Below, one piece after another: positions 28,302 to 38,790 of a stretch of DNA of 64,000 bases. The DNA comes from Marinobacter sp. NP-4(2019) (GTDB lineage Bacteria > Pseudomonadota > Gammaproteobacteria > Pseudomonadales > Oleiphilaceae). The stretch spans positions 2,170,001 to 2,234,000 of the forward strand of contig NZ_CP034142.1 of the NCBI RefSeq assembly GCF_003994855.1. Reading direction: 5' to 3'. Both the position numbers and the translations under genes were made by a program. Every line of letters begins with the position of its first letter. Position 1 is the stretch's first letter. The notes under the pieces are model-generated. The model searched no databases. It was not told where the DNA came from and saw nothing but the letters and a program-made list of their open reading frames with translations.

Positions 28302-28949
28302 TCACTCCTTCCAGAAATGACCCAGTAGCTGCTGCACCTCGTGGTCCGAAACCTGGTTGAAATCCTGGTACCACTGTCCGATGGAGCTGAAATGGTCGGG
28401 GGTCTCCAGACAAACGATCTTATCGGCACTGTCTCGGAGGTTTCTGATGGTGTCTGCCGGAGCCACGGGAACCGCCACTACAACCTCACGGGGCCGGTGG
28501 ACTTTGAGTGCCTCCAGGGCTGCACTCATGGTGGCCCCCGTGGCGAGGCCATCGTCCACAAGAATGACGGTGGCGTCTCTCATGTCCGGCCACGGGTGAT
28601 CGCCGCGGTAGGCCCGCTCCCGCCTCGCCAGCTCCAGGCGTTCTCGCTCGGTCACCTCCTCGAGCACCTCATCACTGACACCAGCGTAGTCGAGCACTTG
28701 GCGGTTAAGAACACGGGCGCCGCCACTGGCGATGGCGCCCATGGCGAGTTCCTCCTGGCCGGGCATCCCCAGTTTCCTGACAATCATCAGATCCAGCTCT
28801 GCATCCAGGTGCTGCGCGATTTCAGCAGCTACGGGGACGCCGCCCCGGGGCAATGCCAGCACTACGAGGTGTTTACGGTTGCGATAATCTTCGAGTGCAC
28901 GGGCCAGTTCGCGGCCGGCAGCTTCGCGGTCCTGTATGGGTAGTTTCAT
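28302..28949 (-). CDS. Phosphoribosyltransferase family protein (COG1926-like)
   Basis: A 215-residue type I phosphoribosyltransferase with the PRPP loop VILVDDGLATGATMSAALEAL and an N-terminal VVLALPRGGVPVAAEIA hood region. It is the first gene of a three-gene operon with the hydrolase and PRPP synthetase-like genes. I start at the ATG at 28949 (MKLPIQDREA). A longer reading from 29258 runs through non-conserved sequence and the hairpin region. The base that receives the phosphoribosyl group is unknown; COG1926 proteins are often misnamed 'predicted phosphoribosyltransferase/hydrolase'. Confidence 0.85.
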   Translation of the reverse strand: MKLPIQDREAAGRELARALEDYRNRKHLVVLALPRGGVPVAAEIAQHLDAELDLMIVRKLGMPGQEELAMGAIASGGARVLNRQVLDYAGVSDEVLEEVTERERLELARRERAYRGDHPWPDMRDATVILVDDGLATGATMSAALEALKVHRPREVVVAVPVAPADTIRNLRDSADKIVCLETPDHFSSIGQWYQDFNQVSDHEVQQLLGHFWKE

Positions 28950-29065
28950 TGTGGAAGTCCGTTCCCGTTGGCTGAATTCATAAACCGTTCCTTTAATTTT
29001 AGTCAAGGTACGCTTGAAGGAAAATGAAAACTGATGGACCCAGTCAATGACTGGTTTAACGGGAG

Positions 29066-29106
29066 GGGCGAGGGTGCTTTCCACGTAGCATGCTGCTCCC
29101 TCGCCC
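29066..29106. repeat. Long inverted repeat between convergent/divergent operons
   Basis: GGGCGAGGG and CCCTCGCCC form a perfect 9-bp GC-rich stem around a 23-base loop in the 170-bp gap between the phosphoribosyltransferase start (28949) and the aldehyde dehydrogenase stop (29120). It could end the long AlmA-type operon transcript; no T-tract is present. I see nothing else in this gap. Confidence 0.45.
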
Positions 29107-29119
29107 AATCGATGGGTGG

Positions 29120-30703
29120 CTAGAAATACATCTTCCGAATCATTGTCGGCAAGACCCGAATAGCAGACCGCAGAAAATCCAGTACTGTTCGTGGTGCGAC
29201 CAGATACAGAGCACTGCGGATGGCGGCATAGCTCGCCTGGTCTTGCGGATACCACCACAGATTGCGCTTGGCCCGTAGCCAGTCCCAGTTCACGACTTTG
29301 GCTTTGGTCATTTCCTTCAGGCCTTCGGGGCCATGGGTACGACCGATGCCGGAGTCACCCGGGCCGCCCCAGGGCACGTCGGACATGGCGTGGGTGTACA
29401 GATGGTCATTGATGGCGACCACGCCGCCGTTGATTCGGTTGGCCAGTTCCTTGCCGTGCCGCGTATTCCGGGTCCAGATGGATGCGGTCAGTGCCATGGG
29501 GGAGTCGTTGGCGAGTTCAACGGCTTCGTCTTCGGTGCGGAAAGGCATGACGGGCATGATGGGGCCGAAGGTTTCTTCCTGCATCAGCCTCATCCCGTGA
29601 TCGACGTTTGTCACCAGGGTGGCGGCATGGAAATGGCCAGGGCCGTGTCCCGGTCCCTCGGACTGGGCGACGACGGTGGCGCCGGCCTCCACAGCTTCCG
29701 CCAGTTGCGACTCGACGGTTCGGCGTTGGTTTGCGGTGGTCATCGAGCCGATATCAACGTCGCACTCATCGGTCGGCACACCGTGACGGAGTTCCCGGGT
29801 GCGGTCAGCCAGCAGTGAAACAAAGCGGTCATAGACCGATTCGTGCACGTAGATTCGCTCGACGCCGCCACAGGACTGCCCTGCATTCTGGTAACCAGCC
29901 CAGGCGGCACCGTTGGCTGCACGTTCCAGGTCCGCATCTTTCAGCACGATCATCGGATCCTTGCCGCCGAGTTCGAGCGACAGTGGGGTGAGCGTCTCTG
30001 CGGCCTGCGCCATTAGCTGTTTGCCAGTCGGGACCGAACCGGTGAAGAACAGCTTGTCGACACCATGCTCAAACATGGCGCTCGACACCTGTCCGCCCGA
30101 ACCGACGATGTGGTTGAACAGACCGTGCGGAAGATTACCAGCGGCAATAATGTCCTCAATGGCTTTACCCACCAGCGGGGTCGCTGCCGCCACCTTGAGA
30201 ATGATCGCATTGCCAGCCATCAAACCCATCACGATCTCGCCAAAAGGAATGGACAGGGGGTAGTTCCAGGGGCTGATAATGCCCACCACGCCCAGGGGCT
30301 CATGGCGTACCTCGGACCGTTTCCCGATCCACAGCGGGCTGGACGGACCGCGGCGCTCCGGGGCGAGCACCTTTGCAGCGTGTTTACCGTACCAGTCGCA
30401 GGCGAGTTGGCAAGGCAGCACCTCGGTGATAAGGGCATCCATGCGGGTTTTACCGTTGCTGTCACTGATCAGGCGCGCCAGTTCGTCGGCATGGTCGCGG
30501 ATATAGTTCCGCATTTTCCTGAGATGCTTGCTGCGTTGGGCGAAGCTTTTTTCCGCCCAGACCTTTTGTGCACGCCTTGCCTGCTGGAAGATCGACGCAT
30601 AACGGTGTTCCGGGGTATGGGCAACCTCGCCAAACTGGCTACCCGTAGCCGGGTTCGTCGCGATGGCGGTTTTGCCGGTAGCGGGGGTGACAACCTGGTT
30701 CAT
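29120..30703 (-). CDS. Aldehyde dehydrogenase of the AlmA-type operon
   Basis: NAD(P)+-dependent aldehyde dehydrogenase of 527 residues, of the coniferyl-/fatty-aldehyde group. It shows IISPWNYPLSIPF, the FTGSVPTGK loop, the catalytic Glu in LELGGKDPM and the catalytic Cys in NAGQSCGGVER. A C-terminal tail of about 60 residues has hydrophobic character (LVAPRTVLDFLRSAIRVLP), which could anchor it to the membrane as in long-chain fatty aldehyde dehydrogenases. It is the last gene of a five-gene operon; its ATG overlaps the GMC oxidoreductase stop by 4 bases. Likely role: oxidation of the fatty or terpenoid aldehyde produced by the GMC enzyme (inference). Confidence 0.88.
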   Translation of the reverse strand: MNQVVTPATGKTAIATNPATGSQFGEVAHTPEHRYASIFQQARRAQKVWAEKSFAQRSKHLRKMRNYIRDHADELARLISDSNGKTRMDALITEVLPCQLACDWYGKHAAKVLAPERRGPSSPLWIGKRSEVRHEPLGVVGIISPWNYPLSIPFGEIVMGLMAGNAIILKVAAATPLVGKAIEDIIAAGNLPHGLFNHIVGSGGQVSSAMFEHGVDKLFFTGSVPTGKQLMAQAAETLTPLSLELGGKDPMIVLKDADLERAANGAAWAGYQNAGQSCGGVERIYVHESVYDRFVSLLADRTRELRHGVPTDECDVDIGSMTTANQRRTVESQLAEAVEAGATVVAQSEGPGHGPGHFHAATLVTNVDHGMRLMQEETFGPIMPVMPFRTEDEAVELANDSPMALTASIWTRNTRHGKELANRINGGVVAINDHLYTHAMSDVPWGGPGDSGIGRTHGPEGLKEMTKAKVVNWDWLRAKRNLWWYPQDQASYAAIRSALYLVAPRTVLDFLRSAIRVLPTMIRKMYF

Positions 30704-32319
30704 ACGGTAGCTTCCTTTATCGCTTCATCTCGGTGAGGGATAAAACTCATCGCGCGTTCCGCCAGGGCGGTAATGGTCAGGCTGGGGTTTACCCCCAGAT
30801 TGGCGCCAAGCATGGCGCCATCGACCACGTAGAGATTCTGGTAATTGAATACCCGGTTTTGTGCGTCGATAACGCCTCGCTCCGGCGTGTCCGCCATCGC
30901 GCAGCCGCCCATGCAGTGAGCGGTGAACGGTACATTGAAGAACACCTCCGTCGCCGTGGTAAACGGAATGCCATTGAAGTGGGCCGCCATCTTCTTGGTG
31001 AACTCGTTGGCCTGGGGGATATTTGTCGGGATTTTTTTCCCCTCACTGCAAAGGATCCTAGAGAAAGGCCAATACCAGCGCCGCTTGAAACGCATATTCA
31101 GGGAAGCGTCCAGAGTCTGCATCACCAGGAAAATCAGCGACTGGCGAGCCCAGTTGGCAGGGCTTACCGCTCGGGCAAAGGTCACCGGATGGCGAAGCAT
31201 GGCCCAGAACCATTTCAGGATTCTCAGGGGGCCTTTGCCGTCGACCATCAGCGTCATTAACGAGGCCATCATGTTGTGGCCATTGCCGTAACGGGTGGCC
31301 TCGATATGGGTGTGCTCATCAATGTGAATGCCGGAGCCAATGGCCACGCCCTCACTGATGTTGATGTCCTTGCCCGGAAAGCGGATGCCCACAATCGATT
31401 CGGCGTTGGTACGCACCCGGTTACCCAGGTCATCGGAGATGTTGGGCAGGGAGCCGGTCTGCTTGAGCCTGAACAACAGTTCCTGGGTGCCCAGGGAAGA
31501 TGCCGAAAACACAACGCTCTTTACCCTGAAGGTTTGACTTTGCTTGCGGACCCAGGCGGTAGAGCGTTCGGTGGTGACTTCATAACCGGCGGAACCGTCG
31601 GCTTTACCGTCCAGCGGGCGGACATCCACCACACGGGTTTCGGCATAGACCTTTGCGCCATTCTTTTCGGCAAAGTACAGGTAGTTTTTATCCAACGTGT
31701 TCTTCGCGTTGTACTTGCAGCCGGTCATGCAGCTGCCGCAGCCGGTACAGGTTCCACGGTCCGGACCCTCACCACCGAAGTACGGGTCGGGGTAGGTTTT
31801 GCCACCTTCTTCACCCTCCGGTGGAAAGAAAGCCGCGACGCGTGTCGGTTTGTAGGTGTGGCCGACGCCGTGCAGGTCCGCCATTTCCTTCAGTAGGTGG
31901 TCTGCCGTGCCAAAGATCCGGTTTTCGGTGACACCCAGCATGCGCTCGGCTTCCGCATAGTGAGCGGGCATCTCCTTCTTCCAGTCAGACAGTCCGGCCC
32001 AGGAGCCTTCCTCCCAGACAGAATCCGGTGGCACCAGCAGGGTATTGGCGTAGGTGATCGATCCGCCGCCAACGGCATTGCCGCAAATGATCGCAACGTG
32101 ACGGAAAGGTCGCAGATTGAAGAATCCACGCAGGCCAATCCTGGGGCGCCAATAATAACGATTTACCTGGGTATTGGACTCGGGAAAGTCCTCGGCACGC
32201 CAGCGCTTGCCCATTTCCATTACGGCGACGGAATAACCTTTCTGGGTCAGACGATGGGCTGACACGCTGCCACCGAAGCCAGAGCCGATGATCAAGTAGT
32301 CGAAATCGTAGTTGTTCAT
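30700..32319 (-). CDS. GMC-family FAD oxidoreductase with four-cysteine cluster (ChoD-like)
   Basis: Glucose-methanol-choline family alcohol oxidase/dehydrogenase, 539 residues. The FAD Rossmann motif IIGSGFGGSVSAHRL is at residues 10-24 and the GMC segment GNAVGGGSITYANTL at about 80. The C-terminal HCMGGCAMADTPERGVID and VVDGAMLGANLGVNPSLTITALAER complete the fold. Residues 191-201 contain C-x2-C-x2-C-x3-C, a spacing seen in 4Fe-4S ferredoxins. From memory, cholesterol-oxidase-like proteins such as mycobacterial ChoD carry a similar insert. I start at the ATG at 32319, as a GTG at 32331 lacks a spaced Shine-Dalgarno. Its start overlaps the hydrolase stop by 4 bases. Likely substrate: a hydrophobic alcohol. 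Confidence 0.88.
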   Translation of the reverse strand: MNNYDFDYLIIGSGFGGSVSAHRLTQKGYSVAVMEMGKRWRAEDFPESNTQVNRYYWRPRIGLRGFFNLRPFRHVAIICGNAVGGGSITYANTLLVPPDSVWEEGSWAGLSDWKKEMPAHYAEAERMLGVTENRIFGTADHLLKEMADLHGVGHTYKPTRVAAFFPPEGEEGGKTYPDPYFGGEGPDRGTCTGCGSCMTGCKYNAKNTLDKNYLYFAEKNGAKVYAETRVVDVRPLDGKADGSAGYEVTTERSTAWVRKQSQTFRVKSVVFSASSLGTQELLFRLKQTGSLPNISDDLGNRVRTNAESIVGIRFPGKDINISEGVAIGSGIHIDEHTHIEATRYGNGHNMMASLMTLMVDGKGPLRILKWFWAMLRHPVTFARAVSPANWARQSLIFLVMQTLDASLNMRFKRRWYWPFSRILCSEGKKIPTNIPQANEFTKKMAAHFNGIPFTTATEVFFNVPFTAHCMGGCAMADTPERGVIDAQNRVFNYQNLYVVDGAMLGANLGVNPSLTITALAERAMSFIPHRDEAIKEATV

Positions 32320-33287
32320 GATTGATTCCACTCCGTGTTCTCAGCGATAAACCTGCAGATTCGTTGTGCGGCGACTTTCGCTTGTGGCAACGCATCGATT
32401 GTCTGGAAAACGTGGGGCAGTGCCTCCCAGATATCGAGTTGCACGGGGACGCCGGTCTCGTTGGCCCTGGCTGCCGCCCGCACTGAATCGTCCAGAAGCA
32501 TTTCGGTACTGCCAACCTGGAAAAGCATCGGCGGAAGGCCACTGAAATCACCCAGTAATGGGGACACCAGAGGGTCTGAGTGTAATTCGGCAGGTGCGTA
32601 GTGATTGCGGATGCCAATCGCGAACGCAGACGTGAAGATTGGATCACGCCTGGCATTGGTCAGCGCGCTTCTTCCGCTCAGGGTGAAATCGAGAAAGGGC
32701 GACAGCAGCACGGTGCAGGCAGGCAGCGCGAGCTGTTCGGCCTTGAGGCGCAACATGGTGCTCAAGACCAGGTTGCCGCCGGCGGAGTCGCCGGCGATAA
32801 CGATGTCCCTGGATTCGAAGCCCTGATCCAATAACCACTTATAGGCCGCGAAGCAGTCATCGCTGGCTGCGGGAAAAGGGTGCTCTGGTGCCAGACGATA
32901 ATCCACCATCAGGGTCTTCGCCTGAAGCGACTGGCACCAGGGCGCCACCATCGCTGCATGAACATCCGGAGTGGAGGCGACGAACGCGCCCCCGTGGATG
33001 TAGAGCAGAACCCGGTTATCGCGATGGTTGCCGGGCACCAGCCACTCGCCCGACACACCGTCACAATCGGCCTGCTGGCGTTTGATGCCGGGCAGTTGAC
33101 TTGGCGCCTGCCGATCCAGTTTTGCAACCTGCTTCCGTACCGCGCCGACGTCGACTTCCAGCCCGTGTCGCCACTTTACCGTGGTGCGAAGGAGCAGGTT
33201 GAGAAGCGAGTATTTCCAGTGCCCCTTCGCTGGTTTGAAGTAGTGAGTAAAGGTCGCTGTGTCAGCCGAGTTATAGTTGTTGTGCAT
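32316..33287 (-). CDS. HSL-family alpha/beta hydrolase (esterase, LipR-like)
   Basis: Hormone-sensitive-lipase-type esterase of 323 residues. The oxyanion motif LLYIHGGAFVAS, the nucleophile IAGDSAGGNLVLS (Ser), an acid probably in RDPIF/DDS and the C-terminal His in EALPHVFQ are visible. In an operon headed by a Baeyer-Villiger monooxygenase it is well placed to hydrolyse the ester product to alcohol and acid. It lies 9 bases after the acyl-CoA ligase gene and is coupled to the GMC gene by a 4-base overlap. Confidence 0.9.
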   Translation of the reverse strand: MHNNYNSADTATFTHYFKPAKGHWKYSLLNLLLRTTVKWRHGLEVDVGAVRKQVAKLDRQAPSQLPGIKRQQADCDGVSGEWLVPGNHRDNRVLLYIHGGAFVASTPDVHAAMVAPWCQSLQAKTLMVDYRLAPEHPFPAASDDCFAAYKWLLDQGFESRDIVIAGDSAGGNLVLSTMLRLKAEQLALPACTVLLSPFLDFTLSGRSALTNARRDPIFTSAFAIGIRNHYAPAELHSDPLVSPLLGDFSGLPPMLFQVGSTEMLLDDSVRAAARANETGVPVQLDIWEALPHVFQTIDALPQAKVAAQRICRFIAENTEWNQS

Positions 33288-33296
33288 GGTGCACCC

Positions 33297-34922
<1,626 letters not shown>

Positions 34923-34960
34923 ACGTAACTCTCTTGTTGTTGGACGGTTTGGTTGTGGGG

Positions 34961-36463
34961 TCAGGCTGCGGCCCGCCTGCTTTTCTTGGGGCTCGCCTTG
35001 CGGTTTTTGGCGGATTTAAAGATCAGTCGCCTGTCCTCTATGTCATCTTTAAGCAGCATTTTTTTGTCATACCTGTAATTCATCAGGATTTGCCAGGGGT
35101 AATGTTTACCCTGTCTGGGGAGGCGATGTTTTCCACGCTGCACATAGCCCGCGCTCAGCGAATCCAGAATGCCTTCGTCAAGTCTGCTCTGATCGATATC
35201 CTGGGGAATGACCACATCCAGCTTCTGGCTCTTCATAAACTTGAAAAGCCGGCAAAGGTAGTCTGCTGCTATGTCCAGCTTCAGGGTCCACGAGGAGTTG
35301 GTGTAGCCGAATATCCAGGCCAGGTTAGGCATCTTTTCAACCAGAACCCCTTTGTAGGCCATTTTGTCGCCCAGAACCTCGGGCTTTCCGTCCACAGACA
35401 GCTTCATACCGCCAAACATCTGAAGGTTGAGCCCGGTTGCCGTAATGATGATGTCGGCTTCAAGTTCTTTGCCTGATTTCAGCAGGATGCCCTTGCCGGT
35501 GAACTGATCGATGTGATCCGTTTCAATGGACGCTGTTCCGGCTCTCAAGGCCTTGAACAGGTCCGCATCAGGCACCGCACACAGGCGCTCATCCCAGGGC
35601 ATGTAATCCGGTGAGAAATGTTTCATGTCGACGTTGGGCCCAACATGCTTGCGGACATGGGAAAGAAGAACGCGACGCATCAGTTTGGGCCAGCGGCGGC
35701 ATGAAACATACATAACGCGCTGCATCACAATGTTTCTTTTGCGTGCCAGGCTGAATGCCCAGCGGGAAGGCATGACTCGCTGAAGTGCGGCAGTGATCCT
35801 GTCTACAGACGGAATGGAATAGACGTAGGAAGGGGACCGCTGGAGCATGGTGATATGCTCGGCCTTCTCGGCCATTGAAGGGACCAGCGTGACCGCTGTC
35901 GCACCACTACCGATCACCACGACTTTCTTACCACTGTAATCCAGGTCATCGGGCCAGTGCTGGGGATGGATGATCTGGCCATTGAAGTCAGTTTCCCCGG
36001 GGAATTCGGGGCGAAAGCCGTCATCGTGGTTGTAGTAACCGGTACAACTGATAAGAAAATCGCAACTGTATTCGTGGGTCTCGCCACTGGGTTCGTGCAA
36101 GGCGGTGATATGCCAGCGTTGATCTTCGCTGGACCAGTCCGCGTTGGTGGTCTTCAGGCCGTACCGAACCTTGTCCTTCACGCCATATTGATCCGCGGTC
36201 TTCTCGATGTACTCGCGAATCGAGCCGCCGCCTGCCAGGATTTTGAGCCCGTTCCAGGGGCGAAAGTTGTACCCAAAGGTCAACATGTCCGAATCCGAGC
36301 GAATGCCGGGGTAGCGGAACAGATCCCAGGTACCGCCGATGCGCTCGCGGCGCTCCAGAATAGCCAGGCTTTTGTCCGGGCAATCCTCTGCCAGATGACA
36401 AGCTGTTCCAATGCCGGACAGTCCTGCACCAATTATTATTACGTTGTAATGCTGCTTACTCAT
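34961..36463 (-). CDS. almA: Flavin-containing Baeyer-Villiger-type monooxygenase (AlmA/MymA-like)
   Basis: A 500-residue FAD/NADPH monooxygenase. The FAD motif IIGAGLSGIGTACHL is at residues 11-25, and GGTWDLFRYPGIRSDSDM follows. The Baeyer-Villiger fingerprint F-x-G-x3-H-x3-W is present (FNGQIIHPQHW), and the NADPH motif is in VVVIGSGATAVTLVP. It closely resembles AlmA, linked to growth on very long alkanes in Acinetobacter, Alcanivorax and Marinobacter, and MymA of Mycobacterium; AlmA-type enzymes act as Baeyer-Villiger oxygenases on ketones. The tail is Lys/Arg-rich. It is the first gene of a five-gene operon divergent from an AraC regulator. Confidence 0.88.
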   Translation of the reverse strand: MSKQHYNVIIIGAGLSGIGTACHLAEDCPDKSLAILERRERIGGTWDLFRYPGIRSDSDMLTFGYNFRPWNGLKILAGGGSIREYIEKTADQYGVKDKVRYGLKTTNADWSSEDQRWHITALHEPSGETHEYSCDFLISCTGYYNHDDGFRPEFPGETDFNGQIIHPQHWPDDLDYSGKKVVVIGSGATAVTLVPSMAEKAEHITMLQRSPSYVYSIPSVDRITAALQRVMPSRWAFSLARKRNIVMQRVMYVSCRRWPKLMRRVLLSHVRKHVGPNVDMKHFSPDYMPWDERLCAVPDADLFKALRAGTASIETDHIDQFTGKGILLKSGKELEADIIITATGLNLQMFGGMKLSVDGKPEVLGDKMAYKGVLVEKMPNLAWIFGYTNSSWTLKLDIAADYLCRLFKFMKSQKLDVVIPQDIDQSRLDEGILDSLSAGYVQRGKHRLPRQGKHYPWQILMNYRYDKKMLLKDDIEDRRLIFKSAKNRKASPKKSRRAAA

Positions 36464-36545
36464 GTGCGCTCCACGTTCATCGAGAACCGGTGATAGAGAG
36501 GCTGGATATTGAGTAATTTATGTGTATTGGCGACTAAGTTATTGT

Positions 36546-36580
36546 CAATATCGGACACATGTTTAACAATATCGGACACA
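36546..36580. promoter_or_regulatory. Two 14-bp direct repeats, candidate AraC-regulator operator
   Basis: CAATATCGGACACA occurs identically at 36546-36559 and 36567-36580. The 21-bp period is two helical turns, the arrangement bound by AraC-family activators. It lies 83 bases upstream of the almA start and overlaps the first possible ATG (36559) of the AraC gene, supporting that gene's later start at 36607. Confidence 0.65.
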
Positions 36581-36606
36581 GCCACGATGAAACGATTGAG
36601 GATGTG

Positions 36607-37647
36607 ATGGGGAGCCTGATTCAAGCGACCAATTTATGGGGGTACGATGAGCTGGTGCGGGAGCTGGGCGGGGATCCGAACCGGTTTCTGACTCGCTTTC
36701 ACATTCCGCCAGCCCCGGAAAGACCGGACGAATCCTTTGTTCTTTACCGGAGCGGCGTGTTGTTGCTCGAAGCCACGGCGGCGCAACTGGAATGTCCGGA
36801 TTTCGGGCTGCGGCTTGCGCAATGGCAAGGCCTGGAGATGTTGGGGCCGGTTGCCGTCATCGCGCGAAACTCCAGCTCCGTTATCGAAGCGTTTGAGGCG
36901 ATTGCTCGCTACCTGTACATCCACTGTCCTGCGCTGTTACTTCGCCTGCAGCCTTCCGGAACCGGAGACTGGGTTCAATTCAATTACCGGATTACGGAGT
37001 TGTCGCCGCCCCAATTACGCCAGTCCTATGAACTGAGCCTTGCCAATGCGATGCAAATCCTTCGAATGCTGGCAGGGGAAAGCGCCAGGCCGGAGCTGGT
37101 GTCATTCCTTCATAGTCAGGTGGGATCGGCCGAAAGCTATGCGAAATCGTTTGGCTGCGAAGTAAGGTTCGAACAGGACTGGTGTGGATGGCGGATTTCG
37201 GAAAACCTGGCGCGCCAACCCATCGATCATGCCGACTCCCAGGCCTTGCACTATGCAACCAGATACCTCGAATCGCATTATGCGCCCGGTAGCACCGCAC
37301 TGTCGGCACGGGTGACTGAGTTAATAGGTCGGCTTCTGCCCACAGGGCTTTGCAGCGCCGACACTATTGCTGCCGAGCTGGCCATTCACCCCCGAACCCT
37401 GCAGCGCCACCTGGCCGAAGAAGGGTATCGATACGAAGAGCTGCTGGACCGGGAGCGGCGGCAGCAGGCTATTCGTTACCTGGGCGAGCCCGGTCTGCAC
37501 ATGGTCCAGATAGCCGGGCTTCTGGGCTACACCGAACAAAGCACCCTGAGTCGGTCCTGCCGGCGCTGGTTTGGAACAACCCCAAAGAAATACCGAGAAC
37601 AACTGCAGGCATCTCCCCCATCCGGCGCCAATGGCCATACGGCCTGA
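36607..37647 (+). CDS. AraC-family transcriptional regulator of the almA operon
   Basis: AraC/XylS regulator of 346 residues with an N-terminal arabinose-binding-type domain (PF12625-like: LECPDFGLRLAQWQGLEMLGP, LRMLAGESARPELVSF) and a C-terminal double helix-turn-helix (TIAAELAIHPRTLQRHLAEEGYRYEELL, then IAGLLGYTEQSTLSRSCRRWFG). I choose the ATG at 36607 because the earlier ATG at 36559 falls inside the repeated operator. Regulators of this type often control fatty acid, alkane or aromatic catabolism; its divergent position makes it the likely activator of the almA operon. The inducer is unknown. Confidence 0.88.
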   Translation: MGSLIQATNLWGYDELVRELGGDPNRFLTRFHIPPAPERPDESFVLYRSGVLLLEATAAQLECPDFGLRLAQWQGLEMLGPVAVIARNSSSVIEAFEAIARYLYIHCPALLLRLQPSGTGDWVQFNYRITELSPPQLRQSYELSLANAMQILRMLAGESARPELVSFLHSQVGSAESYAKSFGCEVRFEQDWCGWRISENLARQPIDHADSQALHYATRYLESHYAPGSTALSARVTELIGRLLPTGLCSADTIAAELAIHPRTLQRHLAEEGYRYEELLDRERRQQAIRYLGEPGLHMVQIAGLLGYTEQSTLSRSCRRWFGTTPKKYREQLQASPPSGANGHTA

Positions 37648-37674
37648 TGTGGTGTCAGCCCCCTTTCCCAATTA

Positions 37675-37696
37675 AACATAACGTATGTTGTGTTAA
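37675..37696. promoter_or_regulatory. Candidate TetR operator O1, upstream of nitronate monooxygenase operon
   Basis: AACATAAC-N3-TGTTGTGTTAA, identical at 19 of 22 positions to the site at 59660-59681 (only the central three bases differ). It lies 80 bases before the ATG at 37777. Confidence 0.65.
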
Positions 37697-37776
37697 TGTG
37701 GCGACCTTGCTACGATTGCTCAGATCATAAAAGTCACCAAGTTTTCTGAGCCACTAACACCGAGAAAGAATTCGTT

Positions 37777-38772
37777 ATGACCTTGAAAACACGCATTACC
37801 GAATTGCTGGGTATCGAACATCCTATCGTTCAGGGCGGCATGATGTGGGTGGGGCGCGCCGAACTCGCTGCGGCGGTTTCCAACGCCGGGGGGCTGGGTA
37901 TTTTGACGGGATTGACCCAACCCTCGCCAGACGACCTTCGCAAAGAGATAGATCGATGCCGTTCGATGACCGACAAGCCATTCGGCGTCAACCTCACCAT
38001 TCTGCCATCGGTGCAGCCCCCTCCTTATGCGGAATACCGAAAGGCGATCATCGACAGCGGCGTGAAAATTGTCGAAACCGCGGGACACAATCCGCGGGAG
38101 CATGTTGAGGATTTCAAGGCACACGGCATCACTGTCATCCATAAATGCACCGCTGTTCGCCACGCTCTGTCTGCCGAGCGCATGGGCGTTGATGCCGTTT
38201 CCATTGACGGTTTCGAGTGCGCGGGTCATCCCGGCGAAGACGACATTCCCGGTTTGATCCTGATTCCGGCGGCCGCCGACAAGGTCAGTATTCCAATGCT
38301 CGCCTCTGGCGGATTTGGTGACGGGCGAGGTCTGGTGGCAGCACTGAGCCTTGGCGCCGACGGCATCAACATGGGCACCCGGTTCTGCGCGACGGCGGAA
38401 GCCCCCATCCATGATCACGTAAAGCAGCTCCTGGTGGACAACGACGAACGCGCCACCAATCTGATCTTCCGTTCACTGCGCAATACCGGCCGGGTCAGCA
38501 AGAACAGTGTGTCTGATCAGGTAGTGGAAATCCTGAAGAATCCGGACTCAAAGTTTGAGGACGTCTCCCACCTGGTTAAAGGGGTCGACGGTCGCAAGGT
38601 TCTCGAAACCGGTGATCTTGAAGCGGGCCTGATCTGGGCCGGCCAGATCCAGGGGCTGATTCACGATATTCCGACCTGCCACGAATTGGTCACTCGAATT
38701 GTGTGCGACGCCGCCAACATCATTAATGGCCGGTTGACGGGTAGCCTGGCAAAAAACGAGGCGATGGCCTGA
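37777..38772 (+). CDS. Nitronate monooxygenase / 2-nitropropane dioxygenase family enzyme
   Basis: FMN-dependent TIM-barrel enzyme of 331 residues. The N-terminal IEHPIVQGGMMWVG and AVSNAGGLGILTG, the His-containing FECAGHPGEDD (catalytic-His position of NMO enzymes) and the phosphate-binding ASGGFGDGRGL and MGTRFCATAEA are diagnostic. It oxidises nitronates, or acts as an NAD(P)H:quinone/enoyl-type flavoenzyme in some paralogues. It is the first gene of an operon with an amine-oxidase-like flavoprotein and an RND pump, and is preceded by candidate operator O1. Confidence 0.9.
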   Translation: MTLKTRITELLGIEHPIVQGGMMWVGRAELAAAVSNAGGLGILTGLTQPSPDDLRKEIDRCRSMTDKPFGVNLTILPSVQPPPYAEYRKAIIDSGVKIVETAGHNPREHVEDFKAHGITVIHKCTAVRHALSAERMGVDAVSIDGFECAGHPGEDDIPGLILIPAAADKVSIPMLASGGFGDGRGLVAALSLGADGINMGTRFCATAEAPIHDHVKQLLVDNDERATNLIFRSLRNTGRVSKNSVSDQVVEILKNPDSKFEDVSHLVKGVDGRKVLETGDLEAGLIWAGQIQGLIHDIPTCHELVTRIVCDAANIINGRLTGSLAKNEAMA

Positions 38773-38790
38773 CTACTGATTGAGGCTGCT

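Noticed and set aside
28950..29258. N-terminal extension of the phosphoribosyltransferase up to 29258
   Set aside because: The sequence lacks family similarity and runs through an inverted repeat into the neighbouring gene's 3' end.
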